Assembly: GCA_947478465.1 (NCBI GenBank)
Contig: CANJWH010000036.1
Span: forward strand, 1 to 32,088
Source of the DNA: Bacteroidota bacterium
GTDB lineage: Bacteria > Bacteroidota > Bacteroidia > SXHM01
Direction: 5' to 3'
DNA length: 32,088 nt
In this document: positions 1-8,235 of the stretch, in pieces
Layout of the letters: the number at the start of each line of letters is the position of its first letter
Position numbering within the stretch: position 1 is the stretch's first letter
The notes under the pieces: generated by a model
Told to the model about the DNA's origin: nothing
Database searches by the model: none
What the model saw: only the letters and a program-made list of their open reading frames with translations
Position numbers and translations under genes: made by a program

Positions 1-2
1 CG

Positions 3-470
3 CTGGGAAGTGAAAGTATTCAGGTAATAGGAGGCATAGTAACATCAGATGTTCCTTATGCAAAACTTTTCAATGGCAGAGGTAGTTATCAGAAATATCC
101 GATAGCTACAGAAAACAGTTTTGAAACAATGGGTATGAATGAATTTCTTGCCAGCAGTTACGTTGCTTTATTTCATAAACACGATTTCGGAAGCTTGTTG
201 TTTCGCTATAAAAAATTTCGTCCAAATATTGTTTTGCTTAACAATATTGGTTTCGGTTTTTTAAGTAATCCGGAAAATCATTTTAACCGATCTGCACGTT
301 CATTTGAGAAAGGTTATTTTGAAACAGGTCTTGCAATAAATAATATTCTGCGGGTTAATCTTTTGGGTTTGGGAGCTAGTGTTCATTATCGCTATGGCGG
401 TTATCAAAGAGCAGAAGTCATCGACAATTTTGCATTCAAATTGACGATGACTCTTGCTTTAACGAATTGA
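3..470 (+). CDS. C-terminal part of a DUF5686-type outer-membrane protein (5' end outside window)
   Basis: The reading frame is open from the first complete codon at position 3 to the TGA at 468-470, so this is the last 155 residues of a gene that starts upstream of the window. The segment ENSFETMGMNEF followed by YVALFHKHDFGSLLFR, and the end FAFKLTMTLAL, match what I know of the C-terminal beta-barrel of DUF5686/carboxypeptidase-regulatory-like proteins of Bacteroidota. The last strand ends with a short hydrophobic tail plus two polar residues rather than the usual terminal aromatic. Function of the family is unknown; location is presumably the outer membrane. It converges on the next gene with only four bases between stop codons. 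Confidence 0.7.
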   Translation: MGSESIQVIGGIVTSDVPYAKLFNGRGSYQKYPIATENSFETMGMNEFLASSYVALFHKHDFGSLLFRYKKFRPNIVLLNNIGFGFLSNPENHFNRSARSFEKGYFETGLAINNILRVNLLGLGASVHYRYGGYQRAEVIDNFAFKLTMTLALTN

Positions 471-474
471 TGAT

Positions 475-2157
475 TTAGTTTTTAGTCAGTAAATCATCTT
501 CTTCAAGATAACTGTTAATCACTTTCACTAATAAATCGTTCAGGTATTCAACATCGTATTTTCCAATTGTGGGTTCAATATGTGAGTTCCCAATTCCACT
601 ATGGTCAGTCAGGAAAACATATGTTCCGCCTGTAGAAACTGAAAGAAAGCGCATCAGGAATTCTGTGTTTTTATCTACTCCGCTTGATGCAACAGGTATT
701 ACACGAATTCCTTTTGCCGCAGCAATTTTTGTCACTTCCTGTATCTTTTTGATATTATCATCAGTCAAGTGCGGTGGCGCATCCAAAACAAAAAACATCA
801 GACGTGCAGCAGCACTTGAACTCCACTCATGATTTTTTATGGCATCTTCAAAACCTTCTTCTACTGCTTCTTCGTAATCACCGCCACCGCCAGCACTTTG
901 CTCATTTAATTGTGACAATGCAACGCTCATGTTTTCAGTAAACGGAAATGAACGAACAACATAATCGTCACCTTTATCGCGGTATACATTATTACTCACA
1001 CGCACCGTTAGCATTTGCTGTTGTGTGCGTTTCACTCGTGAAATAACATCATTCAGTTCTTCGCTGATGTATTCCATTTCATCTCCCATTGAACCGGTAG
1101 CGTCAATCATAAACATAATATCGAGAACCTTTGAAGGTTTTGCAGCACCTGCAAAATCCAGTTCAATTGTTTTAGCAGAAGTTCTGGCAATTGTTTGCGA
1201 AACAAAATTTGTTTTGTCCCCAACTTCCACTTCAAAAACTGTTTCCCCTTTTTCAAACATGTTTGCAAATAAAAACGCTTCACCTTTATTGTCGGTATGT
1301 GTTTCCCAAACTATTTTTCCGCTTCGGTCTTTCAGTTTTACAGGAATATCCTGTGCAATTTCTTTTCCGTTTTTCACTTTCACTACATAACGTTCTTCTG
1401 GATTAAATTTCCAGGTTTCTTTCATTTTACGCCAGTCGTCTTTTTTCAAAACATCCTGAAAAAAATCCCAGTTACGGTTATCGCACCAGTTGCCGGCAGT
1501 AAGTTTTCCGGCAGAAGAATATTTTTCAGGCTCCGCCATCAGTTTGGCTTTTGATTCCCGTTCGGCTCTTGAAGATTCTATTGCAATAGATTTTATCTCC
1601 CGGCTTCCTCTTGCAGCATATTCTTTTGAAGATGATGCTTCTGAAAGATGCATAGCAGGTGCCATGTCATAAGCTCTGGTTTCAACATCGGCTGACGCTT
1701 TTCCGGATGCTGACTTACTTCCAAGGGAAAAGAAACCCGCCACTTCATCAGCAAATGATTTATCGCTTTCAACTTCAACTATAGGGGCCGATTCCTCTTT
1801 GGTAATTGTTACTTCTGATAATTTTTCAGTTGTTGCTTCTAGCAAAAAATCTTCGACAACGGTCTCGCCATTTTTTATTTCAACTCCTGACCGGATTGAA
1901 GTTTTATATCCCACATACTTTACTTTTATGTCATAAATTCCTGCTGCAATTTCTTTAACGGAATAATTTCCCTCACTGTCGGTAGCTGTTCCTGTTATTA
2001 AAATACCTTTTCGTTCTAAAGTTATGTTTGCGAATGCAATGGCATTGCCCGTTGTTTTATCTTTCACGTTTCCTGAAAGTGTTGTGGTTTCAATAAAACC
2101 TAATCCCATGCCGAGTGCGGCAATTACCGGAATAATTAAGAAGAGCAGCGTTTTCAT
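475..2157 (-). CDS. von Willebrand factor A (VWA) protein with N-terminal carboxypeptidase-regulatory-like domain
   Basis: This is a 560-residue exported or membrane-anchored protein when started at the ATG at 2157. That start gives a proper hydrophobic leader (MKTLLFLIIPVIAALG). A start 24 codons upstream would put a charged non-signal stretch in front of the leader, so I rejected it. Residues about 26-108 form a CarboxypepD_reg-like beta-sandwich (SGNVKDKTTGNAI, YVGYKT). The middle (about 110-340) is Ser/Ala/Glu-rich and then a second beta-rich part. Residues about 346-545 are a VWA domain with the MIDAS motif DATGS at 352-356 and the later FVLDAPPH segment. VWA domains bind metal and protein partners; the partner here is unknown. 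It is a single gene, divergent from kdsB. Confidence 0.8.
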   Translation of the reverse strand: MKTLLFLIIPVIAALGMGLGFIETTTLSGNVKDKTTGNAIAFANITLERKGILITGTATDSEGNYSVKEIAAGIYDIKVKYVGYKTSIRSGVEIKNGETVVEDFLLEATTEKLSEVTITKEESAPIVEVESDKSFADEVAGFFSLGSKSASGKASADVETRAYDMAPAMHLSEASSSKEYAARGSREIKSIAIESSRAERESKAKLMAEPEKYSSAGKLTAGNWCDNRNWDFFQDVLKKDDWRKMKETWKFNPEERYVVKVKNGKEIAQDIPVKLKDRSGKIVWETHTDNKGEAFLFANMFEKGETVFEVEVGDKTNFVSQTIARTSAKTIELDFAGAAKPSKVLDIMFMIDATGSMGDEMEYISEELNDVISRVKRTQQQMLTVRVSNNVYRDKGDDYVVRSFPFTENMSVALSQLNEQSAGGGGDYEEAVEEGFEDAIKNHEWSSSAAARLMFFVLDAPPHLTDDNIKKIQEVTKIAAAKGIRVIPVASSGVDKNTEFLMRFLSVSTGGTYVFLTDHSGIGNSHIEPTIGKYDVEYLNDLLVKVINSYLEEDDLLTKN

Positions 2158-2267
2158 TTTTAGATATTTTTTGAGGTTTGACAAATGCTTGAATTTGTCT
2201 GATAGATGCACGTGAAAACATAATTCCATAAAATCGCGGAAAAATCTTTTATTATTGTAGTCTGAAA

Positions 2268-2999
2268 ATGAAAAACATCATCATTATTCCTGCGCGTTAT
2301 GCGTCTACCCGTTTTCCGGGAAAGCCACTTGCCGATATTGGCGGAATGACAATGATTCAAAGGGTATATGAGCAGGCTGTAAAATCCGGTGTTGCTGAAA
2401 AAGTTCTTGTTGCCACAGATGACGAACGTATTTTTTCACACGTAAAGGGTTTTCTTGGAGAAGTAATTATGACTTCAGCAGAGCACAAAAGCGGAACAGA
2501 CAGATGTTTTGAGGCATTGGTGAAAACAGGAGAAAAATATGATGTGGTAATTAATCTGCAGGGCGATGAACCTTTTGTTCAGCCTGAACAATTGCATAAA
2601 CTAACTGAGAGTTTTTCTGATTCAAGTTGTAAGATTGCAACACTTATAAAAAAGATTAAAAACGAAGAAGACATTGAAAACCAAAATGTGGTTAAGGTTG
2701 TTAAAGACATAAATAATTATGCCTTGTATTTCAGTAGAAGTATTATTCCTTTTAACCGCGAGAATGAAAACTCGCCAACCTATTTCAAACATCTTGGACT
2801 ATATGCATATAGAGCTGAAACACTGAAAGATATTACTTCGCTTCAGCCATCTTCGCTGGAACTTGCAGAGTCTTTGGAACAATTGCGTTGGCTCGAAAGT
2901 GGCTACAAAATCAAAGTGGCTGAAACTGAACTGGAAAGCATAGCAATTGATACCCCCCTTGACTTGAAAAGGGCGCAGGCGCTTTATTTTTCGCGCTAA
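2268..2999 (+). CDS. kdsB: 3-deoxy-manno-octulosonate cytidylyltransferase (CMP-Kdo synthetase)
   Basis: This enzyme couples CTP and Kdo to CMP-Kdo in the cytoplasm, the activated sugar for the inner core of lipopolysaccharide. The 243-residue length is normal for KdsB. The nucleotide-binding start IIPARYASTRFPGKPL (residues 5-20), the ATDDERI segment and NLQGDEPF (around residue 97) are family signatures, as is the late IDTPLDL motif. The ATG at 2268 begins the conserved N-terminus directly, with no extra residues. The gene is divergent from the VWA gene and is followed 20 bp later by the HU-CCDC81/SPOR gene, which has its own -7 box in that gap. Confidence 0.96.
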   Translation: MKNIIIIPARYASTRFPGKPLADIGGMTMIQRVYEQAVKSGVAEKVLVATDDERIFSHVKGFLGEVIMTSAEHKSGTDRCFEALVKTGEKYDVVINLQGDEPFVQPEQLHKLTESFSDSSCKIATLIKKIKNEEDIENQNVVKVVKDINNYALYFSRSIIPFNRENENSPTYFKHLGLYAYRAETLKDITSLQPSSLELAESLEQLRWLESGYKIKVAETELESIAIDTPLDLKRAQALYFSR

Positions 3000-3003
3000 T
3001 TTT

Positions 3004-3011
3004 CTACTTTT
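3004..3011 (+). promoter_or_regulatory. -7 promoter box TACTTTTG of the HU-CCDC81/SPOR gene
   Basis: TACTTTTG fits the Bacteroidota -7 consensus TAnnTTTG exactly. It ends only 8 bases before the ATG at 3020, so transcription would start about 0-5 bases before the start codon. No clear TTTG -33 box is visible. Confidence 0.5.
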
Positions 3012-3019
3012 GCAGTTAA

Positions 3020-4078
3020 ATGAACCAAACGGGAAAATATATTTCTGAACTTTTGATGGAACACGATTGTGTTGTTGTTCCCGGACTTGGTGGCTTTGTG
3101 GCTAATTATGCTCCTGCAGAAATTAATACTTCCCGACATATTATTTTCCCTCCTTACAAGAAAATAGTATTTAACAGGAAACTCAAGAACAACGATGGCT
3201 TGCTGGCTGAGTACATTTCATCAGTTGAACAAAAAACGTTCAGCGAAGCAACAGTTTTCCTGAATCATTTTTCGGATAATGTGATTAAACGTCTTGAAAA
3301 AGGAGAAATAATATTGATTGAAAGTGTTGGTACACTTGCGATGGGTGCAGAGAATAATATCTCTTTTGAGCCTAATACAAGCACTAATTTACTTACTTCT
3401 TCTTTCGGGCTAGAAAGTATTCATGCTTTGCCGGTTAACCGCGAAGAGAAGCGAGTTAAAGAAACTGTTTTTGAAAACCGCGGAGCAAAACCGGTTGACC
3501 GCAAAAGCGTTCTTAAAAGAGTTGCTCCTTATGTTGCAGTTCCGCTTCTGGCTTTGCTTATGTGGTTACCCTTTGCAACAGGTGTTATAAAGGAGGATAA
3601 AATCAATTTCTCTCGCATCAATCCTTTTTACAATGCACCTGCCCCTGTTTATTCTCCGGCACAGTTTTTTGAACCTTACGCTACGCCTGCACAATATGCT
3701 TCATTGTTTGATTATGAGGCAGAAGGAAAAGCAGTAAAATATTCCTTTGTTGAAAATGCGATAACAGATAGTCTTGCAGCAGGTGTGATAGTTAGTTTAG
3801 GTGAAGAAGTGGCAAGTTCTGCACCTGAAGAAGCAGTAGCTATTGCAAGTGTAAAAAAATACCACATTATTGCTGGGGCTTTTAAATATAGTGACCTGGC
3901 AGAATTATTAGTTGCTGATTTGCGTAAAAAAGGTTTTGCTGCTTACATACTTGACGAACCCAACGAAGACTTAGAAAAAGTAAGTTACGAAGGTTTCCCT
4001 ACCAAAAATGAAGCTCTTCAAAAGCTAAATGAAATTCTGAATGAAAACCCTGATGCATGGGTTTACAGGAAGGATTAA
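3020..4078 (+). CDS. HU-CCDC81-like and SPOR domain membrane protein
   Basis: This 352-residue protein has an N-terminal HU-CCDC81-like tandem module: residues 1-60 contain VVVPGLGGFVANY and 60-125 contain EYISSVEQKTFSEA and GEIILIESVG. It also has one transmembrane helix (about 168-189, RVAPYVAVPLLALLMWLP) and a C-terminal SPOR domain (about 279-352, YHIIAGAF...AWVYRKD). SPOR domains bind denuded peptidoglycan glycan strands at division sites. The HU-like part would face the cytoplasm and the SPOR part the periplasm. This architecture is widespread in Bacteroidota and of unknown role; a link between nucleoid or division and the cell wall is inference. Its stop codon directly abuts the stop of hemJ on the other strand. 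Confidence 0.88.
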   Translation: MNQTGKYISELLMEHDCVVVPGLGGFVANYAPAEINTSRHIIFPPYKKIVFNRKLKNNDGLLAEYISSVEQKTFSEATVFLNHFSDNVIKRLEKGEIILIESVGTLAMGAENNISFEPNTSTNLLTSSFGLESIHALPVNREEKRVKETVFENRGAKPVDRKSVLKRVAPYVAVPLLALLMWLPFATGVIKEDKINFSRINPFYNAPAPVYSPAQFFEPYATPAQYASLFDYEAEGKAVKYSFVENAITDSLAAGVIVSLGEEVASSAPEEAVAIASVKKYHIIAGAFKYSDLAELLVADLRKKGFAAYILDEPNEDLEKVSYEGFPTKNEALQKLNEILNENPDAWVYRKD

Positions 4079-4630
4079 TTACTCATCCTTTTTCTCTCTC
4101 GAACTTTTGTAAAATTTAGCTGCAACAAACAGCAGCAACCCGAAAACAAGCAGTCCGCCTAATCCCCAGAGGAACCCAAAGCTGTTTTTAAGAACAATAA
4201 TAAACACTATTGCAAACAGCAATAATGTTGCTGCTTCATTTAACAGACGCAATGTGAAAGAGGAAAATTTAACTTCATTATTTTGTAACTGATTGTAGAT
4301 ACGTTGGCAATAGAAATGATAAAGCACCAGCGAGAAAACAAATGCTAATTTCAGGTGCATAAATGGTTCAAGCAAATAACCCGGAATTAAAACCAAAAGC
4401 CATGTGCCAGATGCCAAAACAAAAATCATGGAAGGCCAGGTAATAATATACCATAGCCTTGTTTCCATGGTTTTGTATTGTGTTTGTAAAATGTCTTTTG
4501 CAGGTTGTTCTTTTTTCTCTGCTTCGGTGTGATAAATAAAAAGCCGCACGATATAAAACAAACCCGAAAACCAGGTTACAATAAAAATAATGTGCAGCGC
4601 TTTTATTATTTGTAAGGTTTGTATTTCCAT
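4079..4630 (-). CDS. hemJ: HemJ/CopD-family protoporphyrinogen IX oxidase
   Basis: This is a 183-residue integral membrane protein with about five hydrophobic helices. HemJ oxidises protoporphyrinogen IX to protoporphyrin IX in the haem pathway of bacteria lacking HemG or HemY. Family hallmarks seen are the N-terminal ALHIIFIVTWFSGLFYIVRLF segment with H13, and MHLKL with H92 and K94. The extended C-terminus with two extra hydrophobic stretches (about 130-170) is as in other Bacteroidota copies. Its ATG lies one base after the stop of the DUF3137 gene on the same strand, so the two are probably cotranscribed. Confidence 0.85.
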   Translation of the reverse strand: MEIQTLQIIKALHIIFIVTWFSGLFYIVRLFIYHTEAEKKEQPAKDILQTQYKTMETRLWYIITWPSMIFVLASGTWLLVLIPGYLLEPFMHLKLAFVFSLVLYHFYCQRIYNQLQNNEVKFSSFTLRLLNEAATLLLFAIVFIIVLKNSFGFLWGLGGLLVFGLLLFVAAKFYKSSREKKDE

Positions 4631-4631
4631 T

Positions 4632-5876
4632 TTATTCTTTAGTCCAGATTCTGGTGTTCAGTCCAAGTTCTTCAGCAATGTCAAACAGGTTTTTTATCAA
4701 CAGATAATGTTTTTCAATCGTTTCGTAATCGTCAATATTTCCAAAGAGGTTGGGAGCAAAAAAATCGTAAGTGCCAGAAACTGCTATATATAAACTCCCT
4801 TTGCTGAAAGCTATATATACATCGTTAGAAAATTTATTTTTCAATGCTGTAATTTTTTGCATCAGTGAAGGTGAAAGAATATACCGAGCCTGCTGCTGGT
4901 CGGTTGAGAAAACTGCAAACAGTTTTTCAAATTCCATATCTTCCATGTAAACAAGTTTTGTTTCCTGCCTCACCAAACCTTCAGTTTTTTTATTCAGCAT
5001 CTCGCCAAGATAAGACCCAAATAATTCTCTTGAAATATCAGCAACAACAAATGTTTCGCCCGAAAAATTCTTATTAAAATCTGCTTTGTAAAAAACACCT
5101 TTGAATAAATCTGTAAAAGATGTTTCTGATTTGCCGTTGCTACGTCTTTCTTCTTTTTGTATCACATGCAACTGCGAAAATTCAAAAGCAGTTTTGTCGC
5201 TTTTGCCGTTAAAATAATCTGAGCCTTTGTAGTCCCATATTGTTTGAGCAGGAAAGAGAGAACTTTCTTCAAAAACAGTTTGTTCAATGAATTTATCGGT
5301 GATATATTCAGTACTTGGGTTTGCATATTTTACAATCTCAGGAAGTAATGCGTTTTTATATTTTGAGTAGAAGTTAGCTTCAACTTTTTCCAACAGTTTA
5401 AATGGAAGCATCAAAAAAACCATTGTAAGAATGGTGCCGCCCCATTTTGCAAAAAATGTAAAACCAAATTCTTTGCCCAGAAAATTAGTGCCGATAAACC
5501 AAGCGCCAACTAATACAATTGCCCAAAATAAAAGCGCAACAATTGTTACGCTTTGTTCAATTTTAAAGAAGCCTGGATATTTGGGAACTAAATCTTCCTT
5601 TATTCTGGTTCGCGCATGACCGATGATGATGATGCTTAAAACGAGCAGAAAGAATCCTTTAAAAAAATATTCAATTGCAGGGACTCCAAATTCATGAAAC
5701 GGAAACATGTTAAGGAAGCCGAGAATAAGGCTGGTAATAGTTATGAAAAAAATCACAATGTAAAGTCGGCAGAAAAATCCGGCAATAATGGCTCCGAGTT
5801 TTTTTCTGTTGAAAGCAATTGCTTTTTGTCGCAGATGCGTATCGTAAAATTGCCGGAATGATATTTCTGTGTTCAT
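4632..5876 (-). CDS. DUF3137 domain membrane protein
   Basis: This is a 414-residue protein of unknown function. Two hydrophobic hairpins occur in the first half (about 25-60 and 68-90, then 108-160), followed by a soluble region. The soluble region carries segments I associate with DUF3137: FEESSLFP, the SQLHVIQKEERRS stretch, GVFYKADFNKNFSGETFV, and late YIAFSKGSLYIA with the DYETIEKHYLLIKN end. DUF3137 proteins are sometimes called Galanin-like and lack a known role. The gene is first in a two-gene unit with hemJ. A near-consensus -7 box (TTCCTTTG on the minus strand, about 5900) lies about 20 bases upstream. Confidence 0.8.
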   Translation of the reverse strand: MNTEISFRQFYDTHLRQKAIAFNRKKLGAIIAGFFCRLYIVIFFITITSLILGFLNMFPFHEFGVPAIEYFFKGFFLLVLSIIIIGHARTRIKEDLVPKYPGFFKIEQSVTIVALLFWAIVLVGAWFIGTNFLGKEFGFTFFAKWGGTILTMVFLMLPFKLLEKVEANFYSKYKNALLPEIVKYANPSTEYITDKFIEQTVFEESSLFPAQTIWDYKGSDYFNGKSDKTAFEFSQLHVIQKEERRSNGKSETSFTDLFKGVFYKADFNKNFSGETFVVADISRELFGSYLGEMLNKKTEGLVRQETKLVYMEDMEFEKLFAVFSTDQQQARYILSPSLMQKITALKNKFSNDVYIAFSKGSLYIAVSGTYDFFAPNLFGNIDDYETIEKHYLLIKNLFDIAEELGLNTRIWTKE

Positions 5877-5909
5877 AGGCTTACCTTATAAACTCAAAGG
5901 AAAGAAAAT

Positions 5910-7541
5910 TTAATGATATTGGGTTATCTTTTTCCAATGGTTGAATTTTCTGTCTAATGGTTTTGAGTTTACCGATTCAATTACCCACTTATTTTTTGGA
6001 GCATTGAGTTGAAAAGTAATAGTATCATTTTCCGGTGTAACAAGCGATTCATAAAGGTTAACGCCCCTGTTTTTTAAAATCATTTCGTCAATTAATTTTT
6101 CGGGAGCATCGGTTTTTTCGGTTATAAAAATTAATCCGATTTTTTCTGCACTGTAAACAACCACAGAAAAGTTGTTATTGTAAGGTTTAAAAATTTTCCA
6201 ATTCTCCTTTTCAGCAATTGGCTGGTATTGTGGCGGAACATGAACGGGCTGAGGTCCGCAGGCAAAATTCTTATACACACCGGTATTATTCCAGTTTCTC
6301 ATTTTCCCTTTTCCGGTGAGATAAAAACAACTGTCAATAGTCATTACATTATCTTTCAAAAACAATACAGTAGGGTGTGCCACTATTTGAGAAATTTTTG
6401 CAGGCTGCAATCCTCCTGAACTGAGTAGATAATTTTTTCCACCACTATAAATTTCCGGACATGATTTTACTCCGTGTCCAATTGCGACAAAACATTCTTG
6501 CTTGTTCAGCAGCATTTGTGTCAATTCCCTGTTTGGCCTGTAATTGCTGATAAGTGCCATAAAAGCAAAGTGCTTCAATTTTTCACCTTGCTCCACTTTG
6601 TTCTCAGAACCTAATGAGAGCCAAAGTTTCAGCATTCCTGTCAGCGGATCTTCATCAAATGTTTTTACTTTCTCTCTTTCCAGCCTTCTGCGAAAAGGCG
6701 GATATCTGCGCAAATCAAGCGCAGAGTAGGAGTATTCAATTACCATTCGTGTCAGCAATTTATCACATTGCTTTCTAATTTCATCTGATTTTGCAAATGT
6801 GAAAAGTGTGAGTAAAGGACTGAGTGTATAGCCGGAATATGGTTGTGCATTAAACTCAAAAAATCCGGAACGGAATTTTTCTTCCAGGTGATTTAGCACC
6901 CACTTCTCAAGGCCATTGCGTTTATTATCATAGTGTTTTGATGTGTCTCCATTTTCGCGCAGCCATTGGTTTTTCAGGTAGCGAGTGGTCTCGCTCATGA
7001 AAATGTGGTTCTCCGTTTCGCTCATCATTTTTAACGAGCGTGGGGCTTTTATTTCAGGTTTATTGCCGGAATGAATCAATAAAATAGTTACAAGATGTTT
7101 TTTAGTTTCCGGAAATAATAGCTCCGGCTTATCATTAAACATCCAGAGCAAATGACATAGGGTTGTTTCGGTAAAGTCGTAATCACCATTTGGGTTCAGT
7201 GCCCAATCTGTTCCTGATTTTCCCCATGGCTTTTTCTTGCTCAGGATGTAATCGTTCACTGCTTTCACATCTTTACCTTGCAGTAACTTTGCAATCATGA
7301 TACGGGCTGCAGAAACTTTTCCTTCAATGCTCCATTCAGGCAAAGGTTGTTCTGCCCAATGTGAAATCAGCGGATGATCTGAAGTGTAATCGTTTGGTGC
7401 GGTATAATTTTCAAACGAATAAAGTGCAGGTGGAATGGTATCGTAGTTAAATCTGGTAACTAACTTATTCTTACCAAAATAATATGTACCACACGAACTA
7501 AGTGCAAAAGATATAAGCAGAAAAAGAGAAACTCTGGTCAC
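5910..7541 (-). CDS. Lipoprotein with predicted alpha/alpha-toroid (polysaccharide-lyase-like) fold
   Basis: This 543-residue protein begins with a lipoprotein signal (SLFLLISFALSSCG, lipobox Cys at residue 16), so it is likely outer-membrane anchored. The GTG at 7541 is the start: it sits three bases after the stop of the chalcone-isomerase-like gene and gives the signal peptide at once. The middle is helical, with an SETENHIFMSE segment (about residues 173-183) that resembles the conserved ENH motif of toroidal alginate/heparinoid lyase-like proteins. The C-terminal third is beta-rich with many aromatic residues, as in two-domain lyases. I cannot name a substrate and do not claim activity. 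It is encoded in tandem with the upstream gene and probably cotranscribed. Confidence 0.6.
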   Translation of the reverse strand: MTRVSLFLLISFALSSCGTYYFGKNKLVTRFNYDTIPPALYSFENYTAPNDYTSDHPLISHWAEQPLPEWSIEGKVSAARIMIAKLLQGKDVKAVNDYILSKKKPWGKSGTDWALNPNGDYDFTETTLCHLLWMFNDKPELLFPETKKHLVTILLIHSGNKPEIKAPRSLKMMSETENHIFMSETTRYLKNQWLRENGDTSKHYDNKRNGLEKWVLNHLEEKFRSGFFEFNAQPYSGYTLSPLLTLFTFAKSDEIRKQCDKLLTRMVIEYSYSALDLRRYPPFRRRLEREKVKTFDEDPLTGMLKLWLSLGSENKVEQGEKLKHFAFMALISNYRPNRELTQMLLNKQECFVAIGHGVKSCPEIYSGGKNYLLSSGGLQPAKISQIVAHPTVLFLKDNVMTIDSCFYLTGKGKMRNWNNTGVYKNFACGPQPVHVPPQYQPIAEKENWKIFKPYNNNFSVVVYSAEKIGLIFITEKTDAPEKLIDEMILKNRGVNLYESLVTPENDTITFQLNAPKNKWVIESVNSKPLDRKFNHWKKITQYH

Positions 7542-7544
7542 TAA

Positions 7545-8114
7545 TTACAGTCCGAGCAAACCTTCTTTTAAATCATCATCTACTGGCGAGTCAGAAAGCC
7601 AGATACCAAATAATGCTTTTTTGAAATCAAGGCCTACAACGGTGGTTTGCAATTTTCCGTTTTTAAAAGCTTTTACACCAGTTCCCGGAATGTACCACAG
7701 CTCAAATGTGTCGCCTTCTTTTATCTCTTCTTTTTTGAAAGTACCTATAAAATTATCGATTTGTGTTTTCAGTGGCGCAGTATTCCCTTTCATTGATTTG
7801 CCGAAACCTTCGCGGATGGCTTCACTCATTTTTTCGCTGTCCACCAAACCAGAAGTAATGGTAAGACGGATTGCAGTTGCTTTATCAGCCGCAGCTATTT
7901 CGTTTCCGTTTTTGTTTTTTGCCGGGAGGTATAAACCTGCTACATATAATTTAAAAAACACTTTTGTTCTAACTCCTCCACCGTTGAGAACAAGTTCGGT
8001 AGTTTCTTGTTTTATTTTGGCGGGAAGTGTAATTCCGTTAATGGTTGTTTGAGCCTCTGTAGTATTAATATTTAATAGTAAAAAGGAGAGAAGGACAATT
8101 AGTTTTTCTTTCAT
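7545..8114 (-). CDS. Secreted chalcone-isomerase-like protein
   Basis: This 189-residue protein has a cleavable signal peptide (LIVLLSFLLLNINTTEAQ). The mature part fits the bacterial chalcone_isomerase-like family: ITLPAKIKQ, LNGGGVRTKVFFKLYVAGLYLP, IRLTITSGLVDSEKMSEAI, GDTFELWYIPGTGVKAF and FKKALFGIWLSDSPVDDDLK. In plants the fold isomerises chalcones or binds fatty acids; the bacterial periplasmic members have no settled function, and lipid or hydrophobic ligand binding is a guess. It is the first gene of a pair with the toroid lipoprotein. A good minus-strand promoter lies just upstream (see 8132-8139). Confidence 0.87.
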   Translation of the reverse strand: MKEKLIVLLSFLLLNINTTEAQTTINGITLPAKIKQETTELVLNGGGVRTKVFFKLYVAGLYLPAKNKNGNEIAAADKATAIRLTITSGLVDSEKMSEAIREGFGKSMKGNTAPLKTQIDNFIGTFKKEEIKEGDTFELWYIPGTGVKAFKNGKLQTTVVGLDFKKALFGIWLSDSPVDDDLKEGLLGL

Positions 8115-8131
8115 GTTTTTTAGATTTTTTT

Positions 8132-8139
8132 CAAAGGTA
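8132..8139 (-). promoter_or_regulatory. Minus-strand -7 box TACCTTTG of the chalcone-isomerase-like gene
   Basis: On the minus strand 8139-8132 reads TACCTTTG, an exact TAnnTTTG match. The sequence TTTG lies 21 bases upstream of it on the same strand (8164-8161), giving a normal Bacteroidota spacing. Confidence 0.55.
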
Positions 8140-8170
8140 TAATTATCCTGATTTCCTAAGCAAAAATTTC

Positions 8171-8178
8171 TACTTTTG
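8171..8178 (+). promoter_or_regulatory. -7 box TACTTTTG of the acyl-CoA dehydrogenase gene
   Basis: TACTTTTG matches TAnnTTTG. It implies a leader of about 55 bases before the ATG at 8236. It is back to back with the minus-strand promoter at 8132-8164, so about 50 bases serve both genes. The -33 element on this strand is poor. Confidence 0.5.
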
Positions 8179-8235
8179 CCTGCCTTTCAAAAAAAGGCTC
8201 TTAATTTTCAATAGCTTATTAATCAAACTTATAAT

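Noticed and set aside
1025-1390. 121-codon plus-strand frame opposite the VWA gene
   Set aside because: It is the antisense of a well-supported coding sequence and shows no family features.
2158-2229. Longer N-terminus of the VWA protein
   Set aside because: The 24 extra residues precede a normal signal sequence and have no signal character.
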